The notes under the pieces are model-generated. The model did not search any database, was not told the DNA's origin, and saw only the letters and a list, made by a program, of their open reading frames with translations. Of a DNA stretch of 8,143 nucleotides, positions 1 to 5,241 are shown one piece after another. The position numbers were made by a program, and so were the translations under genes. The DNA is from JAAYCB01 sp012744395 (GTDB lineage Bacteria > Planctomycetota > Planctomycetia > Pirellulales > Thermoguttaceae). How positions within the stretch are numbered: the stretch's first letter is position 1; the number at the start of each line of letters is the position of its first letter. The stretch is from contig JAQVNJ010000185.1 of NCBI GenBank assembly GCA_028703175.1, positions 1 to 8,143 of the forward strand, read 5' to 3'.

Positions 1-93
1 ACGGCAAACCACGCCGCCCGCGTTCTCTTGCGCCTTCCACGCAGTCCCCAACGCTCGCCCATCCTCACCGAACCTTCGGCCGTTCAAACTCGC

Positions 94-117
94 ACAATTC
101 CGGCCAAACAATTCCGG
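94..117. repeat. Short direct repeat with 14-bp period downstream of the regulator
   Basis: ACAATTCCGG occurs at 94-103 and again at 108-117, a 14-nt period. It lies just past the stop of the response regulator. A small inverted repeat, CCGAA-CC-TTCGG (68-79), is nearby, but its loop is too short and there is no T-run for a good terminator. The role is unknown. The 14-nt period is the same as in the larger repeat at 3923-3986. Confidence 0.45.
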
Positions 118-153
118 GCGCCGCACCAGCAATCCAGCGCCTCCCTAAACGTG

Positions 154-831
154 TTATGTGTTCTCCAGCGCCCACAGCACCGCACGGCGGCTCAACTCGC
201 AGGAGTTCTTCAGGTCCAGCTTGGTCTTGATGTTCTCGCGGTGCGTCTCCACGGTCTTGGGGCTGATGCCGAGCTTTCGGGCAATCTCCCGGGTCGTCAT
301 TCCCTGCCCGAGCATCGCAAAAACCTCCAATTCTCGATTGGACAGTCGCCCCATGGGATCTTCCTCCAATGGCGTGGCGCCGGCGGCGCGCCGAATCAGC
401 CAGTTGGTCATTCCCGGGCTCAGGCAGAAGTTCCCACCGAGCACCTGGCGGATGGCTGCCACCAGCCGTTCGATTGGCTCCTTCTTATTGACATAGCCCA
501 TGGCGCCGGCCCGAATCGCCCGCTGGGCGAAGATCTTCTCGTCGAACATCGACCAGACGACGGTCTTGACGTCACTCCAGCGGTTCTTGATCTCAGCAAT
601 CAACTCGAGCCCGCTACTGTCTTCGAGTGTGATATCCACGACAACCAGATCAGGGGACGACTCCTGGAGGGCTTTCAGCGCTTCGCTCACGTTGACTGCA
701 CCGCCACTGCCTTCCATGTCCGGCTCGCGCGAAAGTACATCGGCAAGACCACGACGGACGATGGGATGATCGTCCACGATGAGGATTCGCCATTTCCGTT
801 CACCGGACTTCGTCGGTCTCGAAATGGACAC
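154..831 (-). CDS. NarL/LuxR-family two-component response regulator
   Basis: A 225-residue DNA-binding response regulator, predicted cytoplasmic. Residues 14-133 form the receiver: acidic pair D20/D21 in the ILIVDDHP strand, phospho-acceptor D66 in VVVDITLED, switch S94 and conserved K116 in GYVNKK. Residues 162-220 form a LuxR/GerE-type helix-turn-helix, with LSNRELEVFAMLGQGMTTREIA followed by the recognition-helix pattern SPKTVETHRENIKTKL. Length and domain order are standard for the NarL/FixJ family, and all key residues are present. The start is GTG at 829-831, chosen because GGAGG (plus strand 839-843) lies 7 nt upstream and a promoter lies just beyond. The stop is TAA. No kinase gene is visible, so it is either an orphan or its partner lies to the left of the window. 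It is divergent from the PEP-CTERM gene, but nothing shows that it regulates that gene. Family assignment is firm; the target and signal are unknown. Confidence 0.95.
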   Translation of the reverse strand: MSISRPTKSGERKWRILIVDDHPIVRRGLADVLSREPDMEGSGGAVNVSEALKALQESSPDLVVVDITLEDSSGLELIAEIKNRWSDVKTVVWSMFDEKIFAQRAIRAGAMGYVNKKEPIERLVAAIRQVLGGNFCLSPGMTNWLIRRAAGATPLEEDPMGRLSNRELEVFAMLGQGMTTREIARKLGISPKTVETHRENIKTKLDLKNSCELSRRAVLWALENT

Positions 832-838
832 GGAATGA

Positions 839-843
839 CCTCC
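839..843 (-). promoter_or_regulatory. Ribosome binding site that fixes the response regulator start
   Basis: GGAGG on the minus strand lies 7 nt before the GTG at 829-831. There is no in-frame ATG with comparable spacing, so this site supports the GTG start. Confidence 0.7.
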
Positions 844-877
844 CTACTCCTCCAGGACGCGCTGCTTCAATACGCCG

Positions 878-905
878 ATTCTAATCCTTCTGGGTGGTCT
901 GGCAA
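878..905 (-). promoter_or_regulatory. Sigma70-like promoter of the response regulator
   Basis: Read on the minus strand, TTGCCA (900-905) and TAGAAT (878-883) are separated by 16 nt. Each matches the sigma70 consensus at 5 of 6 positions. A run of seven T on the same strand (plus-strand A at 916-922) sits just upstream of the -35 and could act as an UP-like element. Transcription would begin near 871, giving a leader of about 40 nt before the GTG at 831. This is inferred from sequence only. Confidence 0.6.
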
Positions 906-1007
906 ATGGGACCCCAAAAAAAGACTGGGGCTCTCCTGACCGTGGCGGATGCCGGATCGCGAGCAGAGCAAGCGACCAGCCGGACGCGCGTCAAGCTCGG
1001 TGGCGTG

Positions 1008-1042
1008 GTAAGGGATTTCCCTACGGCGGAGGCCGCCTTTTT
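1008..1042 (+). terminator. Tandem hairpins followed by T5 (terminator or leader attenuator)
   Basis: The first hairpin pairs GTA and GGG (1008-1014, one bulged A) with CCC and TAC (1019-1024) around an ATTT loop. It abuts a second hairpin, GGCGG (1025-1029) with CCGCC (1033-1037) around AGG, which runs directly into TTTTT (1038-1042). That is the form of a rightward intrinsic terminator with a short stem. No rightward gene lies upstream in the window. It may therefore end stray transcription before the PEP-CTERM gene, or act in a leader if that gene's promoter is upstream. I do not recognise it as a known riboswitch. Confidence 0.4.
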
Positions 1043-1183
1043 CCCATGGAGATCAGCCTAGCCCTTAGAGGGGGTCGAGATTCCCTCGATTTTCTTCGAT
1101 CGAGATCATGCAACGATTGTCTGGTAATCGGTGGACGGTGGTGGGTCTACCGAATGGGAAGTTCGCCTTTTTGCTCAAGTTAC

Positions 1184-1188
1184 GGGAG
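1184..1188 (+). promoter_or_regulatory. Ribosome binding site that decides the PEP-CTERM protein start
   Basis: GGGAG lies 7 nt before ATG 1196 and 4 nt before the adjacent ATG 1193. Spacing favours 1196. Both give the same signal peptide apart from one extra Met. The start at 1046, about 150 nt upstream, lacks such a site. Confidence 0.55.
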
Positions 1189-1195
1189 ACAAATG

Positions 1196-2302
1196 ATGGT
1201 AACGTGGAGATCGATCGCTGTTGTGTATGCGGCAGTGTTGGCTGGCGCTACGCCAGCTGCCATGGCTGGCATCGAGTTCTACACCATTACCGGGCGAGAT
1301 GGGGATATCAGCAAGATTACCTGGGAGCCTGGCGAAGAACTCCAGGTGACATTCGTAAGAGACCTTGGCACCACGTCCTATTACTATGGCGCGATGGACT
1401 TTGGGCCCGATGGAAGGCTGTACATTCACCGCGGGACCGGCGGGAGCACGTTCACAAACAGTGGGATCTATTACCTTAATGATCCAGCAACGAGTTTACT
1501 CACGCGGTTTCAGTGGACTACAAATCCCGCGAACAGCAACCTCAGCGGAATGCAGTCGGCGCTGGACGCTGGCCTCACCTTCACAGGAGACGGTTCGTTG
1601 TACGCCGGTACGGGACTGCGGTATGTGTCCGGGATTGCCGGCGTGCCTGCGGGTAACAAGAGCGCGCTCTTCTGGGTGGATCCTGGCTCCCCATACACCA
1701 CGACCCAAACGCAGACCTATTACGATCCACACAACCCAAATCTGATGCAGTCATTTAATGCCCCCGCCATTCAGGGGCTCCAGTGGTATGACGGCCAACT
1801 CTTTGCGCTGACCAGCGACTCTCGCTCCGCAACCTACGGGAATTCGCTTCACCTGCGCGTGATCGAACACGGCACCACCAACCTTAGTCCTTACGATACT
1901 TTCGGCAATTACGACGGCGACGGCGACAACGGACTTGAGGGCGCGACGGTGCTGAGCAAGGGGGATCTCGCGCTGGTCGACGATGCGATGTTCGCACTGG
2001 TCAACGGGAAGCTGTATTATTATGATATGCTCCTTGGCCCTGGCCAGATGTGGACGTACATGGGAACGCTGCCCACGCCCCCAAACTGGAGCACTCCCAC
2101 CGGTTCGGGGCCGGATTATTACACGGGATTGGCCGCCCTTCCCGGTCAGGTATTTTCGCGCGCCGTCGTCCCGGAGCCTGCGACGCTTTTGATCTGGCTC
2201 GTGTTGATCGTTGTGGCCGTGGTGCCCATGCAGCGGCATTTTGCAGGGAACCGATCCAGCGCATGTGCGGGCGAAAGCGGATTTTGTACGGTTTCAGCGT
2301 GA
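1196..2302 (+). CDS. Exported PEP-CTERM sorting-domain protein, beta-propeller-like
   Basis: A 368-residue exported protein. Residues 1-24 form a Sec signal peptide: R5, a hydrophobic core and a likely cut after AMA at 24. The C-terminus carries a PEP-CTERM signal: VPEP at 325-328, then a hydrophobic segment (about 329-344) and basic residues (R347, R353). In this family the signal directs the protein to an exosortase, which removes the tail during export; no exosortase is in the window. The body has recurring G-x-DG-x-LY-type strands (69-83, 128-140, 193-209, 262-277), which suggests a beta-propeller or similar repeat fold. D240, D242 and D244 in a DGDGDNG loop could bind calcium. The tail after the membrane segment (about 24 residues) is longer than usual. 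Base use is visibly less GC-rich than in the export operon. No enzymatic motif is visible and the specific role is unknown. Confidence 0.85.
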   Translation: MVTWRSIAVVYAAVLAGATPAAMAGIEFYTITGRDGDISKITWEPGEELQVTFVRDLGTTSYYYGAMDFGPDGRLYIHRGTGGSTFTNSGIYYLNDPATSLLTRFQWTTNPANSNLSGMQSALDAGLTFTGDGSLYAGTGLRYVSGIAGVPAGNKSALFWVDPGSPYTTTQTQTYYDPHNPNLMQSFNAPAIQGLQWYDGQLFALTSDSRSATYGNSLHLRVIEHGTTNLSPYDTFGNYDGDGDNGLEGATVLSKGDLALVDDAMFALVNGKLYYYDMLLGPGQMWTYMGTLPTPPNWSTPTGSGPDYYTGLAALPGQVFSRAVVPEPATLLIWLVLIVVAVVPMQRHFAGNRSSACAGESGFCTVSA

Positions 2303-2678
2303 CGTTAAGTCTATGCGCAAAAATCAACCGCTTCCGCCAGGTCCTGTTAAACCTGCAACGGATATCACGAGTGACGCGCGTCGCCAACTCGGCCGGGCCG
2401 GAATCGCTTTACCATCTGGATAAGCTCAGAGAACGAGACCTTCCGGGAACACGTGTTACTCCGCAAGGAATCAGCCGCCTGCAAAGCAAACTGCCCGGGC
2501 TCGTGGTCACTCCGCATCCGGGCAACAAGACTCTCCCGTGACGAAGGAACCCTCCGCCGGCCATGTCGCGCTCGCGGCGAGCAGTCGCCACGGCGAAGGC
2601 TGCCGCCTTTGGGCAAGGAATCGAAGAGCCGCTGCTAACCGGGTGGCGGAGGGGCTTTCCCCGCGTCCCCCCCTGCCC
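2303..2678. other. Convergent intergenic region with a gene remnant
   Basis: This 376-nt stretch lies between the stops of the PEP-CTERM gene and the minus-strand TIM-barrel gene. It contains the LRR remnant (2341-2541) and two weak hairpins: GCTCG-CGG-CGAGC at 2570-2582, and GGGG-CTTT-CCCC at 2651-2662 just past the minus-strand stop. Neither hairpin has a T-run, so no confident terminator is called. Confidence 0.5.
2341..2541 (+). pseudogene. C-terminal remnant of a leucine-rich-repeat protein
   Basis: Read from 2341 to the TGA at 2539-2541, this frame gives about 66 residues with clear LRR periodicity. The last repeat runs L-R-E-R-D-L-P-G-T-R-V-T-P-Q-G-I-S, then LQSKLPGLVVT, which is the planctomycete-style pattern LxxLxLxGTxVTxxGxxxLxxxLP. 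A poorer preceding repeat, VLLNLQRISRVTRVANSAGPESL, is also visible. Several consensus leucine and glycine positions are replaced by R or P (for example R and P in place of L and R in the strand around LRERDLPG), as expected for decay. There is no start codon or ribosome site in front, and the same frame upstream overlaps the PEP-CTERM gene without LRR content. I take it as the tail of a lost gene. It could also be a chance resemblance, but the combined GTRVT, G and LP spacing argues against that. Confidence 0.5.
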
Positions 2679-3656
2679 TTACCCGTACCAGGGCCGCGGG
2701 CGCTGGCGCGCTCGGCTGGCGAGCCGGTTGAAAATCTCGCAGTTTTCTTCGATTTGGAAGTCGAACATTCCCACGCCGAGGAAGTCGGCGCCGCCGTCGA
2801 GCGCGTGGGCGAAACCGCTGCGGGGGAGGATCGAACCGGCGGCAAGGACCTTGAACGCGACCCACGGCTTTTTGACGGTCTGCATGGTGGCGATCGTCTC
2901 CTCCGGGTTGATGCACCACATGCTGTCGTGCCAGCCCTCGCCGCCGTCGAGCCAGATGTACTCCTTGCGGAGCGGTTTCGGGGTGGCGGAGAAGTAGGTG
3001 TCCTGGTGGAGCGTTTTGACGTAGAAGTCGCAGGGGATTTCCTGCTCTTCGCAGGCCTTGACCACCTCCAGGGAATGGCAGCCGACGCCGATCGCCACGT
3101 TGTGCGCCTTGGTCAACTCGACCGCCTCGGCGATCCGGTCCAGGGCGCCCAGCCGGGTCAGATTGTCGCCGGCCACGCCCCAGATATACAGGGCCGCGCA
3201 CCCCTGGTCGACTTTCGCGGCAATCTCGTCCTTGAGCTTCTGCACCGGCTGGCCGACTTCCGGGTGGATGCTGGGGATGATCTGCATCCGGCCGCCGTAC
3301 TGCTTGTTGTACTTGGCAACGAGGTTCGCCCCGCTTTCGAGAACCGTGTTGATGCCGCGGGCCTCGGCAATGCGAAACGTCTCGAAGATCTTCTCCTCGG
3401 TCACGTAGGCGCGGAACAGGCGATTGACGTAGCTGAGGTCGCGCGCGTGCATGTAGCCGGAGACCAGATTGCCCCCGAGCATCAGGCGGCTGATCTTGGC
3501 GTTGCCGAGCGTGCCGTAGGCCATGCCGCCGGCCGCCTCGGCCGGCGGCGGGCTTTCGGCCGCCCGGCCCGTACGGGCCAGAGCGCAGGCCGAGCCGGCC
3601 GCCGCCACACACCGCCCGAGGGCGCTTCTTCGATCGATTCTTTCGGATTCGGACAT
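2679..3656 (-). CDS. Tat-exported TIM-barrel protein, aldo/keto-reductase-like
   Basis: A 325-residue protein. The N-terminus carries a twin-arginine signal: DRRSALG with R9/R10, a hydrophobic stretch to about residue 28, and a probable cut near residue 33. This implies export in folded form to the periplasm, perhaps with a cofactor. The mature part opens with GTLGNAKISRLMLGGN (48-63), which matches the first strand of the aldo/keto reductase fold. TIM-barrel-like segments follow: GINTVLESG, MQIIPSIHPE, AALYIWGVAGDN, VAIGVGCHS, PWVAFKVLAAG and DFLGVGMFDFQIEEN. The classical catalytic Asp-Tyr of aldo/keto reductases (the DTA/YG region) is absent: GINTVLESG stands where GINFFDTA is expected. 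The start is ATG 3654-3656, with AGAGG 8 nt upstream (plus strand 3665-3669). The stop is TAA. It appears monocistronic. Similar Tat-signal proteins are frequent in planctomycetes, but the reaction is unknown. Confidence 0.85.
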   Translation of the reverse strand: MSESERIDRRSALGRCVAAAGSACALARTGRAAESPPPAEAAGGMAYGTLGNAKISRLMLGGNLVSGYMHARDLSYVNRLFRAYVTEEKIFETFRIAEARGINTVLESGANLVAKYNKQYGGRMQIIPSIHPEVGQPVQKLKDEIAAKVDQGCAALYIWGVAGDNLTRLGALDRIAEAVELTKAHNVAIGVGCHSLEVVKACEEQEIPCDFYVKTLHQDTYFSATPKPLRKEYIWLDGGEGWHDSMWCINPEETIATMQTVKKPWVAFKVLAAGSILPRSGFAHALDGGADFLGVGMFDFQIEENCEIFNRLASRARQRPRPWYG

Positions 3657-3922
3657 TCGCTTTGCCTCTGAGGGTGCAGGTCACAGGTTACCGCCGGCAG
3701 CCACTGGCCGGTTCGGGCTCGCCCCGCGCTGGCCGGAGGTGACGGCCGTAGACAATCGCCGTTGAGAATGCGGCCGGGAGTGGACCGGCCCGATTCGTCG
3801 AATTCTCTCTGATCGCAGCGCGCGATGCAAGCAGGAACGCGGGCTCCCGCAGCGCCCTCTGGTCGGCCGCCGGAGGAGTTGCCAATTCTGCCTCCAAGCC
3901 GCAGAATAATCCGAAGGCAGGA

Positions 3923-3986
3923 GCGGGCGGTGATCCGCGGGCGGTGATCCGCGGGCGGTGATCCGCGGGCGGTGATCCGCGGGCGG
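3923..3986. repeat. 14-bp tandem repeat, 4.6 copies
   Basis: GCGGGCGGTGATCC is repeated perfectly at 3923-3936, 3937-3950, 3951-3964 and 3965-3978, followed by the first eight bases at 3979-3986. Each junction creates the palindrome CCGCGG. The 14-nt unit is not a multiple of three, and the array lies outside any credible gene. The identity of the copies indicates recent expansion or ongoing slippage. Confidence 0.95.
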
Positions 3987-4011
3987 CCCCCCTTCCGGTG
4001 AAAGCCCCGGA

Positions 4012-4046
4012 CTGTAATCTGATCGCTGACGGCTGATCGCAGAGAG
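4012..4046. repeat. Degenerate heptamer repeat
   Basis: The sequence falls into 7-nt units that begin CTG or CAG: CTGTAAT, CTGATCG, CTGACGG, CTGATCG, CAGAGAG. The second and fourth are identical. It resembles the longer heptamer array after the operon and lies about 65 nt before the operon's first start codon. Confidence 0.5.
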
Positions 4047-4049
4047 CTA

Positions 4050-4076
4050 TTCATCCCAGCCGGCGCGTGGTACGCT
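4050..4076 (+). promoter_or_regulatory. Possible promoter of the export operon
   Basis: TTCATC (4050-4055) and TACGCT (4071-4076, preceded by TGG) are 15 nt apart and are the best -35/-10 candidates before the ATG at 4111. The match is poor and the spacing short, so this is only a suggestion. Confidence 0.2.
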
Positions 4077-4110
4077 TGCCGGGCGAGCGGGCAACGCGGC
4101 GAGTCGGACC

Positions 4111-5241
4111 ATGTTCAAGCGAATCGTTCCCATTCTGATCGGCGCTTTGGCGATCGGCGCGCTGCTGATGATCAGCAAGTGGCGGGTTGAGCCGCTGAAG
4201 GTCTCGGGGTTCATCGAGGCCCACGAGATCCGGCTCGGTTCGCGGATCGGCGGGCGGGTGTCGGCCGTGCTCGTCGCCGAGGGCGACGAGGTCAAGGCCG
4301 GGCAAGCGCTCGTGGAACTGGAGCCATTCGACTTGCTCGGCCGCGAGGCGGAGGCCCGGGCGAACCTGGCGGCCCGCCAGGCCGAACATGCCCGGCTCGC
4401 CAACGGCTATCGCGCGGAGGAAATCGCCCAGGCCAAGGCCCGTGTCGGGCAGCTCTCCGCCGACTACCAGCGGCTGGTCAAGGGCGCGCGGCAGGCGGAG
4501 ATCGACGCCGCCCGCGCCCAGCTCGACGTCGCCCAGGCGAGGCTGCTGCTGGCCCAGCGGGTTCACCAGCGGACGAGCGAGCTGTTTCAAACCAAGACCA
4601 TCTCCGCCGACGAGATGGACCGGGCGGTCGAGGAGCTCGAAGCGGCGCGGGGGGCGAACGTGGCGGCCGCGAAGCAATTGCAGCTTCTGGAGGAAGGCAC
4701 GCGGTCCGAGGAGATCGCCGCCGCCAAGGCGAAACTCGACGAGGCCGGCGCGGCCCTGGAGATGATGAACAAGGGGTTCCGCGAGGAGGAGATCGCCCAG
4801 GCGAAGGCCGCCGCCGACGCGGCCACGGCCGCGCTGGAGGTGATCCTCGAGCAGAAGAAAGAGCTGCGGATTGTCGCCCCGCTCAATGGCGTGATCGAGT
4901 CGCTGGAACTACAGCCGGGCGACCTGACCGCGCCCGGCGGGCCCGTGATGTCGATGATCCAGGCCGGTGAGCTGTGGGTGCGGGCGTACGTGCCCGAACG
5001 GCTGCTGCCGACGCTCGGAGAGCGCGTGCCGCTGACACTCGACGCGTCGCCCGGCCGGTTCGAGGGGGAAGTCACGTTCATCGCCCGGCAGGCGGAATTC
5101 ACGCCGAGCAACGTGCAGACCCCCGAGGAGCGTTCCAAGCAGGTGTTTCGCGTCAAGGTCACGCTGCGGGAAGGGCTCGACCGGCTGCGGCCGGGGATGT
5201 CCGCCGACGTCTGGCTCCAGCCGCGAGGTGCGAACCCGTGA
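4111..5241 (+). CDS. HlyD/YbhG-type membrane fusion protein of an ABC exporter
   Basis: A 376-residue periplasmic adaptor that would link the inner-membrane ABC exporter to the periplasm or an outer-membrane channel. Residues 5-22 form one N-terminal membrane anchor. Residues 32-72 form the first barrel/lipoyl half (GFIEAHEIRLGSRIGGRV, then VAEGDEVKAGQALVEL). Residues 76-250 form a long alpha-helical hairpin rich in A, E, K and R. Residues 251-284 form the second lipoyl half (IVAPLNGVIESLELQPGD). A beta-barrel follows, with the family signature FTPSNVQTPEERSKQVFRVKV (330-350). The helical hairpin contains four copies of a G-x-R-x-x-EI-x-x-A-(K/R)-A motif, at 98-110, 124-136, 195-207 and 221-233. 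The Shine-Dalgarno is weak (only a GAG at 4101-4103). The stop overlaps the next start (GTGA), so the pair is translationally coupled. Family is firm; the substrate is unknown. Confidence 0.95.
   Translation: MFKRIVPILIGALAIGALLMISKWRVEPLKVSGFIEAHEIRLGSRIGGRVSAVLVAEGDEVKAGQALVELEPFDLLGREAEARANLAARQAEHARLANGYRAEEIAQAKARVGQLSADYQRLVKGARQAEIDAARAQLDVAQARLLLAQRVHQRTSELFQTKTISADEMDRAVEELEAARGANVAAAKQLQLLEEGTRSEEIAAAKAKLDEAGAALEMMNKGFREEEIAQAKAAADAATAALEVILEQKKELRIVAPLNGVIESLELQPGDLTAPGGPVMSMIQAGELWVRAYVPERLLPTLGERVPLTLDASPGRFEGEVTFIARQAEFTPSNVQTPEERSKQVFRVKVTLREGLDRLRPGMSADVWLQPRGANP

Larger units (their letters stand above)
832..1195. other. Divergent intergenic region
   Basis: This 364-nt spacer separates the leftward response regulator from the rightward PEP-CTERM gene. 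It holds the regulator promoter and Shine-Dalgarno, two abutting hairpins with a T-run (1008-1042), and a TCGA-rich patch with a 5-bp inverted repeat (TCGAG 1075-1079, CTCGA 1085-1089). I could not find a persuasive -35/-10 pair for the rightward gene. The open frame that runs in from 1046 has no recognisable protein features before the signal peptide at 1196 and is taken as non-coding. Confidence 0.6.
3657..4110. other. Divergent intergenic region with phased repeats
   Basis: This 454-nt spacer separates the leftward TIM-barrel gene and the rightward export operon, so it should hold both promoters. It contains the 14-bp tandem repeat (3923-3986) and a short heptamer-phased stretch (4012-4046). 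A TTGCC/GGCAA inverted repeat (4076-4080 with 4090-4094) sits just before the operon. Open frames here follow the repeat or run on from neighbours and have no protein-like features. Confidence 0.55.

Noticed and set aside
906..930. Terminator or inverted repeat CCCC-A-rich-GGGG near the A7 run
   Set aside because: Only four pairs and an 11-nt loop; the A-run is better explained as part of the upstream promoter region of the regulator.
28..939. Long open frame on the plus strand, about 300 codons
   Set aside because: It lies opposite the response regulator, whose domains are all recognisable. The product has no domain, and long antisense frames are usual in GC-rich codon bias.
1046..1195. N-terminal extension of the PEP-CTERM protein
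   Set aside because: An upstream in-frame ATG exists, but it has no ribosome site and would bury the signal peptide about 50 residues inside. The ATG at 1196 has GGGAG at 7 nt and starts the signal peptide.
2538..3671. Open frame of about 377 codons on the plus strand
   Set aside because: It mirrors the Tat TIM-barrel gene, which has a signal peptide, start, Shine-Dalgarno and fold-like strands; this frame has none.
3923..3986. CRISPR array
   Set aside because: The 14-bp units are directly adjacent with no spacers and no cas genes nearby.
3482..4054. Repeat-containing protein encoded across the 14-bp array on the minus strand
   Set aside because: The peptide repetition comes entirely from the DNA repeat, and the frame overlaps the start of the TIM-barrel gene in another phase, without a ribosome site.
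4974..5237. N-terminal extension of the ABC exporter
   Set aside because: The frame is open upstream but lies inside the adaptor gene and has no domain. The ATPase begins normally at the GTG in the GTGA overlap.
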